From Photorhabdus cinerea (GTDB lineage: Bacteria; Pseudomonadota; Gammaproteobacteria; Enterobacterales; Enterobacteriaceae), in the NCBI RefSeq assembly GCF_011189575.1, contig NZ_PUJW01000013.1, forward strand, positions 73,490-137,489: 64,000 nucleotides of DNA, given 5' to 3'. A program made the position numbers and the translations under genes. The stretch's first letter is position 1. Every line of letters begins with the position of its first letter. Positions 52,935-62,346 of the stretch are shown in pieces. Under the pieces are notes generated by a model that worked only from the letters and a program-made list of their open reading frames with translations, was not told where the DNA came from and did no database searches.

Positions 52935-54268
52935 CAGCACGTAAGCCAGCCCGTCTTCTTCTGGTTGATGATGATCCTAGTTTGTTGAAATTATTGGGAA
53001 TGCGTCTTACTAGCGAAGGCTTTCGTGTCACAACGGCAGAGAGTGGCTATGAAGCACTGAAGCTACTAGCTAAAGAAAAAACTGATTTGGTGATCAGTGA
53101 TCTGCGTATGGATGAAATGGATGGTATGGCGCTGTTCGCTGAAATTCAGAAACAACAACCAGGAATGCCAGTCATTATTTTGACAGCCCATGGTTCAATT
53201 CCTGACGCAGTTGCAGCAACTCAGCAAGGTGTTTTCAGTTTTCTGACTAAACCTGTTGACCGGGACGCACTTTATAAGGCAATTGATGGAGCATTGGCGT
53301 TATCTATACCAGCCGGTGATGAGCAGTGGCGGGAGCAGATAGTTACCCGTAGCCCGGTTATGTTGCGTTTGTTGGAACAGGCGCGGATGGTTGCTCAATC
53401 TGATGTGAGTGTGTTGATAAACGGCCAGAGTGGTACAGGGAAGGAAGTATTAGCTCAGGCAATTCATCGTGCCAGCCCACGAGCGAAAAAACCATTTATC
53501 GCCATTAATTGTGGTGCTTTGCCGGAACAACTGCTTGAGTCGGAACTGTTTGGTCATGCTAAAGGCGCATTTACCGGTGCGGTCAGCAGCCGTGAAGGGC
53601 TGTTTCTTACTGCACAGGGGGGGACGCTGTTTCTTGATGAAATCGGTGATATGCCGCTGGCTTTGCAGGTTAAATTGTTGCGGGTATTGCAGGAACGTAA
53701 AGTGCGTCCACTAGGCAGTAACCGTGATTTGGAGATTGATGTGCGGATTATCTCTGCTACTCACTGCGATTTGCCAAAGGCAATGGCAAAAAATGAATTT
53801 CGTGAAGACCTCTATTATCGCCTGAATGTGGTTAATCTGAAGATTCCTGCCCTGAATGGAAGAGCTGAAGATATTCCTTTGCTGGCGAATCATTTGTTAC
53901 GTGAATCGGCGAAGCGCCATAAACCTTTTGTCCGCAGTTTCTCTGCTGATGCAATGAAATGTTTGATGTCGGCAAGCTGGCCCGGAAACGTGCGCCAACT
54001 TGTTAACGTGATTGAACAATGTGTTGCGTTGACTACCGCACCTGTTATTAGTGAAGCTCTGGTTACGCAGGCGTTGGAAGGGGAAAATACAGCGTTACCC
54101 ACTTTTGCCGAAGCTAGAAATCAGTTTGAACTGAATTACCTGCGTAAATTACTGCAAATGACCAAAGGTAATGTGACGCATGCAGCACGTATGGCAGGGC
54201 GTAACCGGACTGAATTCTACAAGTTACTGGCGCGTCATGAGCTAGATGCGAATGATTTTAAAGAATAA
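52931..54268 (+). CDS. glrR: Sigma-54-dependent response regulator GlrR (QseF)
   Basis: A 445-residue NtrC-type activator. Receiver domain: DDDPS, phosphoacceptor Asp57 in VISDLRMDEMDG, and LTKPVDRDA. AAA+ domain: Walker A GQSGTGKEVLAQ, GAFTGA (~212), DEIGDMPLALQ and WPGNVRQLVNV. A Fis-type helix-turn-helix ends the protein (GNVTHAARMAGRNRTEFYKLL). It activates glmY through the TGTC-N10-GACA sites. The GlrK, QseG and GlrR genes overlap, forming one operon. Confidence 0.97.
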   Translation: MTARKPARLLLVDDDPSLLKLLGMRLTSEGFRVTTAESGYEALKLLAKEKTDLVISDLRMDEMDGMALFAEIQKQQPGMPVIILTAHGSIPDAVAATQQGVFSFLTKPVDRDALYKAIDGALALSIPAGDEQWREQIVTRSPVMLRLLEQARMVAQSDVSVLINGQSGTGKEVLAQAIHRASPRAKKPFIAINCGALPEQLLESELFGHAKGAFTGAVSSREGLFLTAQGGTLFLDEIGDMPLALQVKLLRVLQERKVRPLGSNRDLEIDVRIISATHCDLPKAMAKNEFREDLYYRLNVVNLKIPALNGRAEDIPLLANHLLRESAKRHKPFVRSFSADAMKCLMSASWPGNVRQLVNVIEQCVALTTAPVISEALVTQALEGENTALPTFAEARNQFELNYLRKLLQMTKGNVTHAARMAGRNRTEFYKLLARHELDANDFKE

Positions 54269-54333
54269 CTTTTTCGCTGTTCAGGAAGTTTTTACACTGG
54301 TTAAAGATTGATGGCTTGGGAGAGCCAAATTGT

Positions 54334-55953
54334 ATGAGCCGTACTCTTAATATTGCCCTTGCACAGCTAAATTGGATGATTGGTGACATTGAAGGCAACT
54401 GTGAACGTATGTTGCAGACAGTGCAGGAACAGCAGCAAAATGCTGATTTGGTTATGTTCTCTGAACTGGCATTATCCGGTTATTCTCCAGAAGATCTATT
54501 ATTCCGTACTGATTTTCATCAACGTTGCCGTGAGCAACTGGTGCGTTTACAGGCTGCCAGTTGCCAAACGGCTATTTTGGTTGGTCATCCTTGGGAGCAG
54601 GATGGGGAAATTTACAACGCGCTTTCCTTGTTCTGGCGAGGAGAAATCTTGGCTCGTTATTTTAAACAACGGTTGCCAAATTATGGTGTTTTCGATGAAA
54701 AACGCTATTTTAAAGCGGGTGATCAAAGCTGTGTTGTACCATTTAAGGGCTATAATCTTGGCCTGTTGATTTGTGAAGATTTATGGTTTGATGAGCCGAT
54801 TGATGCTTTGCAACAGGCTGGTGCGGATTTAATTCTTTCTATTAATGCGTCTCCATATAATCGTGAAAAACCCTATATACGTTATGAACTGATTAGAGAA
54901 CATTGCCAACGTACCGATTTACCGATGATTTATCTCAATCAGGTTGGTGGTCAGGATGAATTGATTTTCGATGGCTGTTCTAAGGTTTTTAATGCACGTG
55001 GTGAAATCACTCACCGGTTGGCTGCATTTAATGAACAAGTCCAGCAATGCTGCTTTAATGAATTAGATATTGAACCTATGGCTAATCCGGCACCTGAATT
55101 ACCCCCATTGCAGCAGGTGTATCAAGCCTTAGTACTTTCAGTTCGTGATTATGTGCGTAAGAATGGCTTTAAAGGTGTTCTGCTAGGCTTATCTGGGGGG
55201 ATTGATTCTGGCCTGACGTTGGCAATTGCTGTTGATGCGTTAGGTAAAGAGCATGTTCAGGCAGTGATGATGCCGTTCCGCTATACATCTGAAATGAGTA
55301 TAGAAGATGCCAAAGAACAGGCTGATATGTTGGGTGTTGAGTTTAATGTCATGTCGATAGAGCCGATGTTTGATGCATTTATGACACAATTTGAACCTAT
55401 GTTTGCCGGTACTGCCAAAGATACCACCGAAGAAAATTTACAAGCGCGTTGCCGCGCCGTTATTCTGATGGCGATGTCTAATAAGCGCCATCGTTTGGTG
55501 CTGACGACCAGTAATAAAAGCGAATCGGCTGTGGGATATTCCACATTATATGGCGATATGGCCGGTGGTTTTAATGCGCTGAAAGATGTACCGAAAACAT
55601 TGGTATTTGAATTGGCAAAATATCGTAATACGGTTTCTCTGGCGATACCTCAAAGAGTCATTGAGCGTCCACCATCGGCAGAATTGGCACCTGGACAGCT
55701 TGACCAGGACAGTTTACCACCCTATGACATTCTGGATGCTATTCTGGAGGGGTATGTGGAACAGGATAAATCTGTAGATGAGCTGGTGGTTGCGGGTTTT
55801 GATGAAGAGGTGGTGCGCAAAGTTATTCGTCTGGTTGATATTAACGAATATAAACGTCGTCAGGCTCCGGTTGGCCCGCGTATTACGCCACGTAATTTTG
55901 GTAAAGACAGACGCTACCCGATTACCTCTGGTTTCGGTCGTAAAAACTGGTAA
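54334..55953 (+). CDS. nadE: Glutamine-dependent NAD+ synthetase
   Basis: A 539-residue two-domain enzyme. The N-terminal nitrilase domain has the Glu-Lys-Cys triad in FSELALSGYSPEDLL, FKQRLPNYGVFDEKR and LLICEDLWF. The C-terminal synthetase domain has the PP-loop LGLSGGIDSGLT. It amidates nicotinic acid adenine dinucleotide using glutamine. E. coli instead has a shorter ammonia-dependent NadE elsewhere. The ATG at 54334 follows GGAGAG nine bases upstream. It sits between glrR and glnB. Confidence 0.95.
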   Translation: MSRTLNIALAQLNWMIGDIEGNCERMLQTVQEQQQNADLVMFSELALSGYSPEDLLFRTDFHQRCREQLVRLQAASCQTAILVGHPWEQDGEIYNALSLFWRGEILARYFKQRLPNYGVFDEKRYFKAGDQSCVVPFKGYNLGLLICEDLWFDEPIDALQQAGADLILSINASPYNREKPYIRYELIREHCQRTDLPMIYLNQVGGQDELIFDGCSKVFNARGEITHRLAAFNEQVQQCCFNELDIEPMANPAPELPPLQQVYQALVLSVRDYVRKNGFKGVLLGLSGGIDSGLTLAIAVDALGKEHVQAVMMPFRYTSEMSIEDAKEQADMLGVEFNVMSIEPMFDAFMTQFEPMFAGTAKDTTEENLQARCRAVILMAMSNKRHRLVLTTSNKSESAVGYSTLYGDMAGGFNALKDVPKTLVFELAKYRNTVSLAIPQRVIERPPSAELAPGQLDQDSLPPYDILDAILEGYVEQDKSVDELVVAGFDEEVVRKVIRLVDINEYKRRQAPVGPRITPRNFGKDRRYPITSGFGRKNW

Positions 55954-55968
55954 TAACAGGAAAACTTC

Positions 55969-56307
55969 ATGAAAAAGATCGATGCGATTATCAAACCTTT
56001 CAAATTGGATGATGTGCGTGAAGCTCTGGCTGATGTGGGTATCACTGGAATGACTGTCACAGAGGTGAAAGGTTTCGGACGTCAAAAAGGGCATACAGAA
56101 TTATATCGCGGTGCAGAATATATGGTGGATTTTCTGCCAAAAGTAAAAATTGAAATTGTTGTGCCGGATGATATTGTCGATACCTGTGTTGAAACTATTA
56201 TGCAGACAGCACAGACCGGAAAAATCGGTGATGGTAAAATCTTTGTATTCGATGTTGCCCGTGTTGTCCGTATTCGTACTGGTGAACAGGACGAATACGC
56301 AATTTAG
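55969..56307 (+). CDS. glnB: Nitrogen regulatory protein P-II
   Basis: A 112-residue trimeric signal protein for nitrogen and carbon status. Conserved: MKKIDAIIKPFKLDDVREAL, the T-loop RGAEYMVDFLPK with uridylylated Tyr51, and TGKIGDGKIFVFDVARVVRIRTGE. AGGAAAA precedes the ATG. It lies 15 bp after nadE. The C-terminal DEYAI differs slightly from the usual EEDDAAI. Confidence 0.97.
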   Translation: MKKIDAIIKPFKLDDVREALADVGITGMTVTEVKGFGRQKGHTELYRGAEYMVDFLPKVKIEIVVPDDIVDTCVETIMQTAQTGKIGDGKIFVFDVARVVRIRTGEQDEYAI

Positions 56308-56812
56308 TATAATTTAATTTTTGGGGGTGGTAATAGTCAGATCAAAGTACCACCCTTAAATATAAAAATATTTAAAATGTAGTAAAACTTGCCGGTATAA
56401 TAGTAAGATTAGGCTAATATATTCATTAATTATGATGCGTTATATGGTTAATTAAGCAATTGCTTATAAATATTATTATATAAATCAATTGATTAAACTA
56501 TAGTTCAGCCCAATTTCAATAAAGAAATTTATTTTTTATAATCGAATATGATAATTGGTGTGTAATATTTTTTTACAATTTTCAAACTTGTTTTAAATCA
56601 ATTGCTAATCTCTAACTTCACTATTTTTAATCTGAATTTTTTGTAATAATTTTAGGCTATCTTTAAAAATTAAATTAAAATTGTATTATTGCATAGTTGC
56701 TCTCTTTCCTGCTAAAGGGAGAAAATTAAGAGTTTTGCAGATAATTGAATTTATTATCTTCTTTTAGGCTGATCAGTAGTACCTGTAAACTTAACTTTAT
56801 AATGAGGTACAT
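56308..56812. other. AT-rich gap after glnB
   Basis: No gene is visible. A weak hairpin GGGTGGTA/TACCACCC (56325-56355) may end glnB transcription. The next gene has a GAGG Shine-Dalgarno and an inverted GTACCT/AGGTAC pair (56779-56784, 56805-56810) around its leader, possibly an operator. Confidence 0.45.
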
Positions 56813-57874
56813 ATGGCAGATTTTCATAGTTTCAATACTCATTTGTTTCAAATCATGGATTGGCATTTTTCTCCTGAAACGGGATCACCATTTTGGCTTG
56901 AGAAATACAAAGCATTGGATTTTGATCCATTTCGAGATATCCGTACTTTCTCTGATTTAATGCTATTTCCAGATATTTCTGATGAACTTCGGGATATTCC
57001 TGTTGAAAATTTAGTGCCTCGAGGTTTAAAGGGAGCCATGATTGCAGGCGTATTTGAAAGTGGGGGTACGACAGGGCGCCCTAAGCGAGTTATTGTATTT
57101 GAAGAATGGTTAGAACAGCTTGTGGCTTGGCGTCTGAATGATATACAGGTCATTAATAAGGGGGCAATAAAGAATACGCTCGCCTTGGTTCCTTCCGGGC
57201 CTCATGTTATAGGGACAATAAGCCGTCTTCGGGCTCGCTCTAGTGGAGGGTATTTTTTTGCCATAGATTTAGATCCACGTTGGGTGAAGAAGATGATCCA
57301 GCAAGGTGATACTAATGGGGTGGATGCCTATTGTGAGCATATTATTGATCAGGCGGAAGATATTATTAATACGCAACATATTAGTTATTTGATTGTTACG
57401 CCTCCACTTTTAGAGCGCATGGTGAGAAGAACTGCCCTGGTAAGTTATTTGAATAAGACTTTGGATCTTATTGTTTGGGGTGGAACTCATATGGACTCGG
57501 ATACACTGACATTTTTACAATCCTCAGTTTTTCCTGATGTCAAAATAACAGCCAGTTATGGCAGTACGATGATACTGGGCGAATCCAAATCAAGAGATGG
57601 CCAGGATTTTGAAGGTTCACCTATTTTTGATAGTTTTGCCCCTAATGTCCTTTTTGACGTTGTTGATCCGTTAACGCAACAACCCGTTCCTTTTGGGGAG
57701 CGAGGCCGGGTTGTGATGAACTATCTCAGCAAGTTTGCTTTATTCCCGAATATATTGGAGCGTGATACAGCTGTGCGACTTCCAAGGATAGATAATTATC
57801 CGGGGGCTTCAGTTGCGTTGGTGCGTCCTGTTGAAGAGATTTCTGGTCAGGCAGTGATAGAAGGGGTTTATTAA
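56813..57874 (+). CDS. LuxE-like acyl-activating enzyme (AMP-forming ligase family)
   Basis: A 353-residue protein with ANL-superfamily marks: FESGGTTGRPKRVIVFEEW (residues ~81-99) is the P-loop-like motif, ITASYGSTMILGES (~245-258) the adenylate-binding motif, and ERGRVVMNYLSKFALFPNILERDTAV the hinge region. The length matches LuxE/acyl-protein synthetases more than full CoA ligases with a complete C-terminal subdomain. It probably adenylates a carboxylic acid and hands it to the downstream reductase. The substrate is not evident; luxABD genes are absent. Confidence 0.75.
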   Translation: MADFHSFNTHLFQIMDWHFSPETGSPFWLEKYKALDFDPFRDIRTFSDLMLFPDISDELRDIPVENLVPRGLKGAMIAGVFESGGTTGRPKRVIVFEEWLEQLVAWRLNDIQVINKGAIKNTLALVPSGPHVIGTISRLRARSSGGYFFAIDLDPRWVKKMIQQGDTNGVDAYCEHIIDQAEDIINTQHISYLIVTPPLLERMVRRTALVSYLNKTLDLIVWGGTHMDSDTLTFLQSSVFPDVKITASYGSTMILGESKSRDGQDFEGSPIFDSFAPNVLFDVVDPLTQQPVPFGERGRVVMNYLSKFALFPNILERDTAVRLPRIDNYPGASVALVRPVEEISGQAVIEGVY

Positions 57875-59289
57875 TGCTAGTAGATAGTGTAAAGCCTGAC
57901 GTGAAACCGGCAATGGAGAACAAATTGCAACAGGTGGGGGTCCTCGCACTGGGAGAATCCTATGTTACACGCCGGCGTGCGGCGGTTATTGGCGTTTTAA
58001 ATGAAGTTGCTGGAGAAACCGCGGTCGTTCCCCCGGTTTATATCTGTGAAGTTGTTCGTAAGATGAGAATGGCACCGCAATTGAAGCTGGCTGAAATTCA
58101 TGCAGCGATGAAGAGGGCCGCAAAAATTTATTCCAGTGAGAGTGTGGCCGGACTTTCTCCGTCAGAGTATGTGCAATTGGCACATCGTGTCATTGGGCTG
58201 CCAGCAGCCATTATCGAAAAGTCTCTGATCGAAACTACAGAAGTTCTGATTATGATGCCTGAGATAATCAAAGCATCTATGCCACATGGTGCGGTTTGGG
58301 ATGTGGATGATGAAAGAGTAACAGAAGGATGTGCTTTGTTCAGCCGGCGAGCAGATGTGTTGGCGGTTCTGACTGGTGGCAATGGACCGGGAGCACATGC
58401 TTTATGGCCACAAGCTCTCGCTTTTGGGTATAGAGTCTTAATTAAGCCTTCTGTTCGTGAGCCATTCACCGCTCAGCGATTAGTTTCTTCATTGGAACAG
58501 GCTGGACTTGGAAATTATGTTGCGCTCATACCGACAGATCATAAAGGTGCTGACGAAATTGTTGCTGCGGCAGACCTGTCTATTATTTATGGCGGACAAG
58601 ATGTCGTTAATAAATATCACTTGAATCCTAGAGTTTTAATACAAGGACCGGGGCGTTCGAAAATTGTAGTTGGTTCAGATGTGAATATGGATGAAGCGGT
58701 TTCACTTGTTGCACAATCGGTCACTTCTCTTGGTGGTGCCGCATGTGTTTCTGCTAGCACGGTATTAGTAGAAGGGGAGCCTACTGATTTTGGTAAACGT
58801 TTATCCGAAGCTTTTAATCAGATGAATGCCGAAGAGGTATTTCCGTTAGGATCATCTAATACCACGGCTTTATTACAGAAGTCGCTTTATCCGGAAAAGA
58901 TAGATGGTGAAGATCTTCGGCTGTTTGGTGATCAAACATTATCAGGATATGTTCTTAGACCTCATGTTACCGTTGTCGATAATCCAATAGATCCTTTAAT
59001 TCAACGCGAATTTCCGTTTCCATGTGTAACGGTTGCACCTTATAAGAATCCAGATAGTTTACACATGCTATCAGATTCGTTAGTCGTTACTGTATTTTCG
59101 AAAAAAAGTGAAATTCTGAACCCTATTCTCAGTGATACAACCATCAGTAATATCTATGTAGGAAATATCCCAACCACTTGGATGGCGCCACTTGTACCTC
59201 ATGATGGATATTTGTCAGAGTTTTTGATGCATAGTCGAGGGATTCACATTCAGAAAAATTGGCTTACTTCGAACGATAAAGGGAAATAA
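57874..59289 (+). CDS. LuxC-like acyl-CoA/acyl-protein reductase
   Basis: A 471-residue aldehyde-dehydrogenase superfamily protein. GNGPGAHALWPQALAFGYRV (~169-188) is the nucleotide-binding region. SLGGAACVSASTVLVEG (~285-301) carries the likely catalytic Cys near residue 290. It begins one base into the previous gene's stop (TAATG), so the two proteins are produced together. By analogy with LuxC it would reduce the activated acyl group to an aldehyde with NADPH. A terminator follows at 59366. Confidence 0.75.
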   Translation: MLVDSVKPDVKPAMENKLQQVGVLALGESYVTRRRAAVIGVLNEVAGETAVVPPVYICEVVRKMRMAPQLKLAEIHAAMKRAAKIYSSESVAGLSPSEYVQLAHRVIGLPAAIIEKSLIETTEVLIMMPEIIKASMPHGAVWDVDDERVTEGCALFSRRADVLAVLTGGNGPGAHALWPQALAFGYRVLIKPSVREPFTAQRLVSSLEQAGLGNYVALIPTDHKGADEIVAAADLSIIYGGQDVVNKYHLNPRVLIQGPGRSKIVVGSDVNMDEAVSLVAQSVTSLGGAACVSASTVLVEGEPTDFGKRLSEAFNQMNAEEVFPLGSSNTTALLQKSLYPEKIDGEDLRLFGDQTLSGYVLRPHVTVVDNPIDPLIQREFPFPCVTVAPYKNPDSLHMLSDSLVVTVFSKKSEILNPILSDTTISNIYVGNIPTTWMAPLVPHDGYLSEFLMHSRGIHIQKNWLTSNDKGK

Positions 59290-59365
59290 ACGACATAAAT
59301 GCATATTACAGACCAGTGACTGAATTGATTTTTTGAATCTGAATATAATATACACCTAACTCAAA

Positions 59366-59390
59366 CCGCGCCATTCATGGCGCGGGTGTT
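59366..59390 (+). terminator. Terminator after the LuxC-like gene
   Basis: CCGCGCCAT and ATGGCGCGG are perfect complements separated by TC (59366-59385), followed by GTGTTTTATTCTTTT. Confidence 0.88.
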
Positions 59391-59622
59391 TTATTCTTTT
59401 AGTGATGAAACTGAAAGTTTGGGTCACCTTATGCGAGCCAAAGCACTCATAGCGGATAAATTGTTTATCAACTCCTATATCTAATAACTGCTTTGCTACA
59501 TATTGCATAAAGGGAACCGGGCCACAGAAATAAAAATGCATACCTTCAGTTTTTAGCGTCTCATTCAGAACGGTCAGATTCATAAAACCTTTGTGTTGAT
59601 AATGAACACCGGTGATGGCCAA
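59371..59622 (-). pseudogene. hmp: Remnant of flavohaemoprotein hmp (C-terminal ~60 codons)
   Basis: The minus-strand frame contains HYQHKGFMNLTVLNETLK, MHFYFCGPVPFMQYVAKQLLD and FIRYECFGSHKV. These match the NAD-binding C-terminus of Hmp, the nitric oxide dioxygenase of about 396 residues. The globin and FAD parts are missing. The junction lies near 59610; upstream bases encode another unrelated short frame (MKYNVGTRVEFGNFQAGFAFGY, 59698 leftwards). In E. coli hmp lies beside glnB and faces it, exactly the position and strand here, so this is a decayed core gene. Confidence 0.8.
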
Positions 59623-59815
59623 TTATTACATAGCCAAAAGCAAAGCCCGCCTGAAAGTTGCCAAATTCTACTCTGGTGCCAACGTTGTATTTCATCATAT
59701 TTTCTTATGATTGAATTGTCTGGTTGATTAAAAAACGGTATGATTGCTTTTTTTGTAATCATTTCGTCTGGGGTATATTGCGGGCTGATAACTTAATTAT
59801 AGGTAACAATTGCTT

Positions 59816-61852
59816 ATGGCTAATGATTTTGATGTGGAACGAACCGGATTGGTTTTTACTCTCACGGTCGGTAATCTCCCCGTGAAAACTTTTGCTGTGG
59901 TCGAATTTACACTGAATGAAGCGTTGTCAACGTTATTCAGTTTGCAAGCCACACTAACCTGTGCTAATCCAGACATTGATTTTGCGGACGTTCTGGATAA
60001 ATACGCCACATTGACTGTTTATCGCAATGGACAGCCTGAGCGTTATATCACTGGAGTTGTGACGCATTTTGTGCAGGAAACAACTGGCCGTTATCGTAGT
60101 CGCTACTGCCTGACACTTCATCCTTCCTTGTGGCGTGCCGGATTACGGGTTAACTCTCGTATTTTTCAGAATCAATCGGTCACCGATATTATTGAAAGAC
60201 TGTTGAAAGAAAATGGCGTTCGCCATTTCTCTTGTCTACTGCGTTATGAACATCCAGAACGGGAGTTCTGCGTTCAATACGATGAGAGTGATTTGGCTTT
60301 TTTACAGCGCCTGTTAGCTGATGAAGGGATCTTTTATTACTATTACTTTGATCAAAATAAGGATGAACCGACAATTATTTTTGTCGACTCTTATACCCAG
60401 AATGGCGTTCTTTCACTGCCCTACAACCCTGAATTCGATGCCACAGGCAGTCAGTGTTGCATCAGCCAATTTCGTTGGGGAAAAAAGGTAGGTATTGCTG
60501 AAGTTTCGGTGAAAGACTACACATTTAAAAATCCCCGATGGCCTGCTGATTTTCAATTCCATGAGACTCAAAGGTACATCAGCAATCAGCGTTCGGATTT
60601 ACGTAGTTACTATCACTATGACTTTCCCGGACGTTATAAAGATGAAAATGGGCAGCGGATAAGTCAGTATCGGTTGGAGGCGTTGCGTAATGATGCTTTG
60701 CTCGGTAGTGGACAAAGTGACAGTTTTGCTCTTTTACCGGGCATATGGTTTACGCTTACCGATCATCCGAAAGAAAAATTTAATGCCTCGTGGCAAATAA
60801 TCCAAATTACTCACCATGGCCAGCAGCCTCAAGCGGATGAATCTCGTTTTGGTAGCAAAGGGACGATTTTGACGAATAATTTTACCTTTGGCAGCCCCAA
60901 CCGGGTATGGCGTCCCTTACCTTACCCCAAGCCACGTATTGATGGCCTGCAAATTGCCACAGTGGTTGGTCCGGAAGGGGAAGAGATATTTTGTGATGAA
61001 TATGGGCGGGTGAGGGTGCAATTTGCCTGGGATCGGTATGGCAAGCTTAATGATCAAAGTTCTTGCTGGATAAGAGTTAGTCAGGCTTGGGCTGGACATG
61101 GTTGGGGAATGATTACCATCCCACGTGTTGGACAGGAAGTACTGGTCGATTTTCTGCATGGCGATCCTGACCAGCCGATTATTACTGGACGAACCTACCA
61201 TGCTTGTAATATCCCTCCGAACCGTTTACCGATGGCAAAAACGCAGATGTCAATCCGATCAAAAACCCATAAAGGGGAAGGATTTAATGAACTGCGTTTT
61301 GACGATGATAAAGGCGGTGAGGAAATCTATATTCATGCTCAGAAGGACATGAAAACTGAGATTTTAAACGATGAAATGGTCAATGTTGAACATAACCGGA
61401 CTCATCATGTTAAACACGATGCCCACTTACGTGTTGATAATGAATATCGTGTTCTGGCGAAACAGGATATTTCCATTTCAACCGGGCAAAAACTCCATAT
61501 CAAAGCTGACGATGCGTTGTTGGTACAGAGTGGAAATGAAATTCATCTCAGTTCTGGGGCAAAGATAGTCATTGATGTCGGAAGTGAACTTACCTTACAG
61601 GCAGCAGGGCATTTTATTAAAATTGATGCCAGTGGTATCAGCAGTAGTACCGGGATTAGTTTTGCCAGTGGATCGCCAGGTACAGGTTCGGGTTGGGGAG
61701 GGAAACTGCCGGATATGCTGGATAGACTGAAACAGGTCAGTGCTGAAATGCCAATTGCCGTTGCTAAAGAACCACTCAAAGAAATTTGTCTCAGTTGTTT
61801 GATGAGGGCAGAACGTGAAGAAGCAATAACCGTTATCCGGGGGCAGTCATGA
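59816..61852 (+). CDS. vgrG: Type VI secretion spike protein VgrG
   Basis: A 678-residue VgrG. The gp27-like part (~1-380) includes RYRSRYCLTLHPSLWRAGL, FLQRLLADEGIFYYYYF and ESRFGSKGTILTNNF. The gp5 OB-fold has EYGRVRVQFAWDRYGK, WIRVSQAWAGHGWGM and PRVGQEVLVDFLHGDPDQPII. The C-terminal beta-helix follows, ending with a Gly/Ser-rich stretch and RAEREEAITVIRGQS, without an added effector domain. The last four bases overlap the DUF4123 gene. It punctures target cells with a PAAR tip; no PAAR gene is visible here. Confidence 0.94.
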   Translation: MANDFDVERTGLVFTLTVGNLPVKTFAVVEFTLNEALSTLFSLQATLTCANPDIDFADVLDKYATLTVYRNGQPERYITGVVTHFVQETTGRYRSRYCLTLHPSLWRAGLRVNSRIFQNQSVTDIIERLLKENGVRHFSCLLRYEHPEREFCVQYDESDLAFLQRLLADEGIFYYYYFDQNKDEPTIIFVDSYTQNGVLSLPYNPEFDATGSQCCISQFRWGKKVGIAEVSVKDYTFKNPRWPADFQFHETQRYISNQRSDLRSYYHYDFPGRYKDENGQRISQYRLEALRNDALLGSGQSDSFALLPGIWFTLTDHPKEKFNASWQIIQITHHGQQPQADESRFGSKGTILTNNFTFGSPNRVWRPLPYPKPRIDGLQIATVVGPEGEEIFCDEYGRVRVQFAWDRYGKLNDQSSCWIRVSQAWAGHGWGMITIPRVGQEVLVDFLHGDPDQPIITGRTYHACNIPPNRLPMAKTQMSIRSKTHKGEGFNELRFDDDKGGEEIYIHAQKDMKTEILNDEMVNVEHNRTHHVKHDAHLRVDNEYRVLAKQDISISTGQKLHIKADDALLVQSGNEIHLSSGAKIVIDVGSELTLQAAGHFIKIDASGISSSTGISFASGSPGTGSGWGGKLPDMLDRLKQVSAEMPIAVAKEPLKEICLSCLMRAEREEAITVIRGQS

Positions 61853-62346
61853 CATCTGAATTAAGCGAAAAACTGACTAATTATCAGAAAGAACATCCCG
61901 GCGTTCGGCTTTATGCGCTGGTGAATGGTTTGCAATATGAGCGCTGTTTTGGTGAGGAAATTAACTATATCGCGGGTGTCAACAACCCACTGTTCCGGCA
62001 CTATCCAGATTCAAAAATTGCATTTGCAGGCCCGTGGCTGTTTGATATGGAATATGCTCATCAGTGGCAAGATAGATTGTCAATACTTGAAGAAACGTCT
62101 CCGGCAGTATCATGGCTGTTAACCTCTCTGTCATTAGATAAACTGACTCGCCATCTTGTGCCATATTTAAATATTCAGCTGTCGGCAAAACAGACGGCAC
62201 TACTACGTTTTTATGATCCCCGTATTTTGCATCGCATTTGTGACATTTTCAGCCATGAGCAACTGTCTGCATTTATGCAGGGTATTAACGTATGGGTTTA
62301 TCAACACAATGCTACTTACTATTCGGTGTCAGGAGCTCCATTATGA
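61849..62346 (+). CDS. DUF4123 T6SS effector chaperone (TEC/Tap-1 family)
   Basis: A 165-residue protein with DUF4123 features: LYALVNGLQYERCF near the start, FAGPWLFDMEYAHQW, AVSWLLTSLSLDKLTRHLVPYL and LLRFYDPRILHRIC. Such chaperones load effectors onto a particular VgrG. It overlaps vgrG (4 bp) and the next gene (ATGA), so the cassette is one transcript. The likely client is the toxin two genes downstream. Confidence 0.88.
   Translation: MTSELSEKLTNYQKEHPGVRLYALVNGLQYERCFGEEINYIAGVNNPLFRHYPDSKIAFAGPWLFDMEYAHQWQDRLSILEETSPAVSWLLTSLSLDKLTRHLVPYLNIQLSAKQTALLRFYDPRILHRICDIFSHEQLSAFMQGINVWVYQHNATYYSVSGAPL

Noticed and set aside
56813..59289. Part of a luxCDABE luminescence operon
   Set aside because: luxA, luxB and luxD are absent, and the LuxE-like gene precedes the LuxC-like one.
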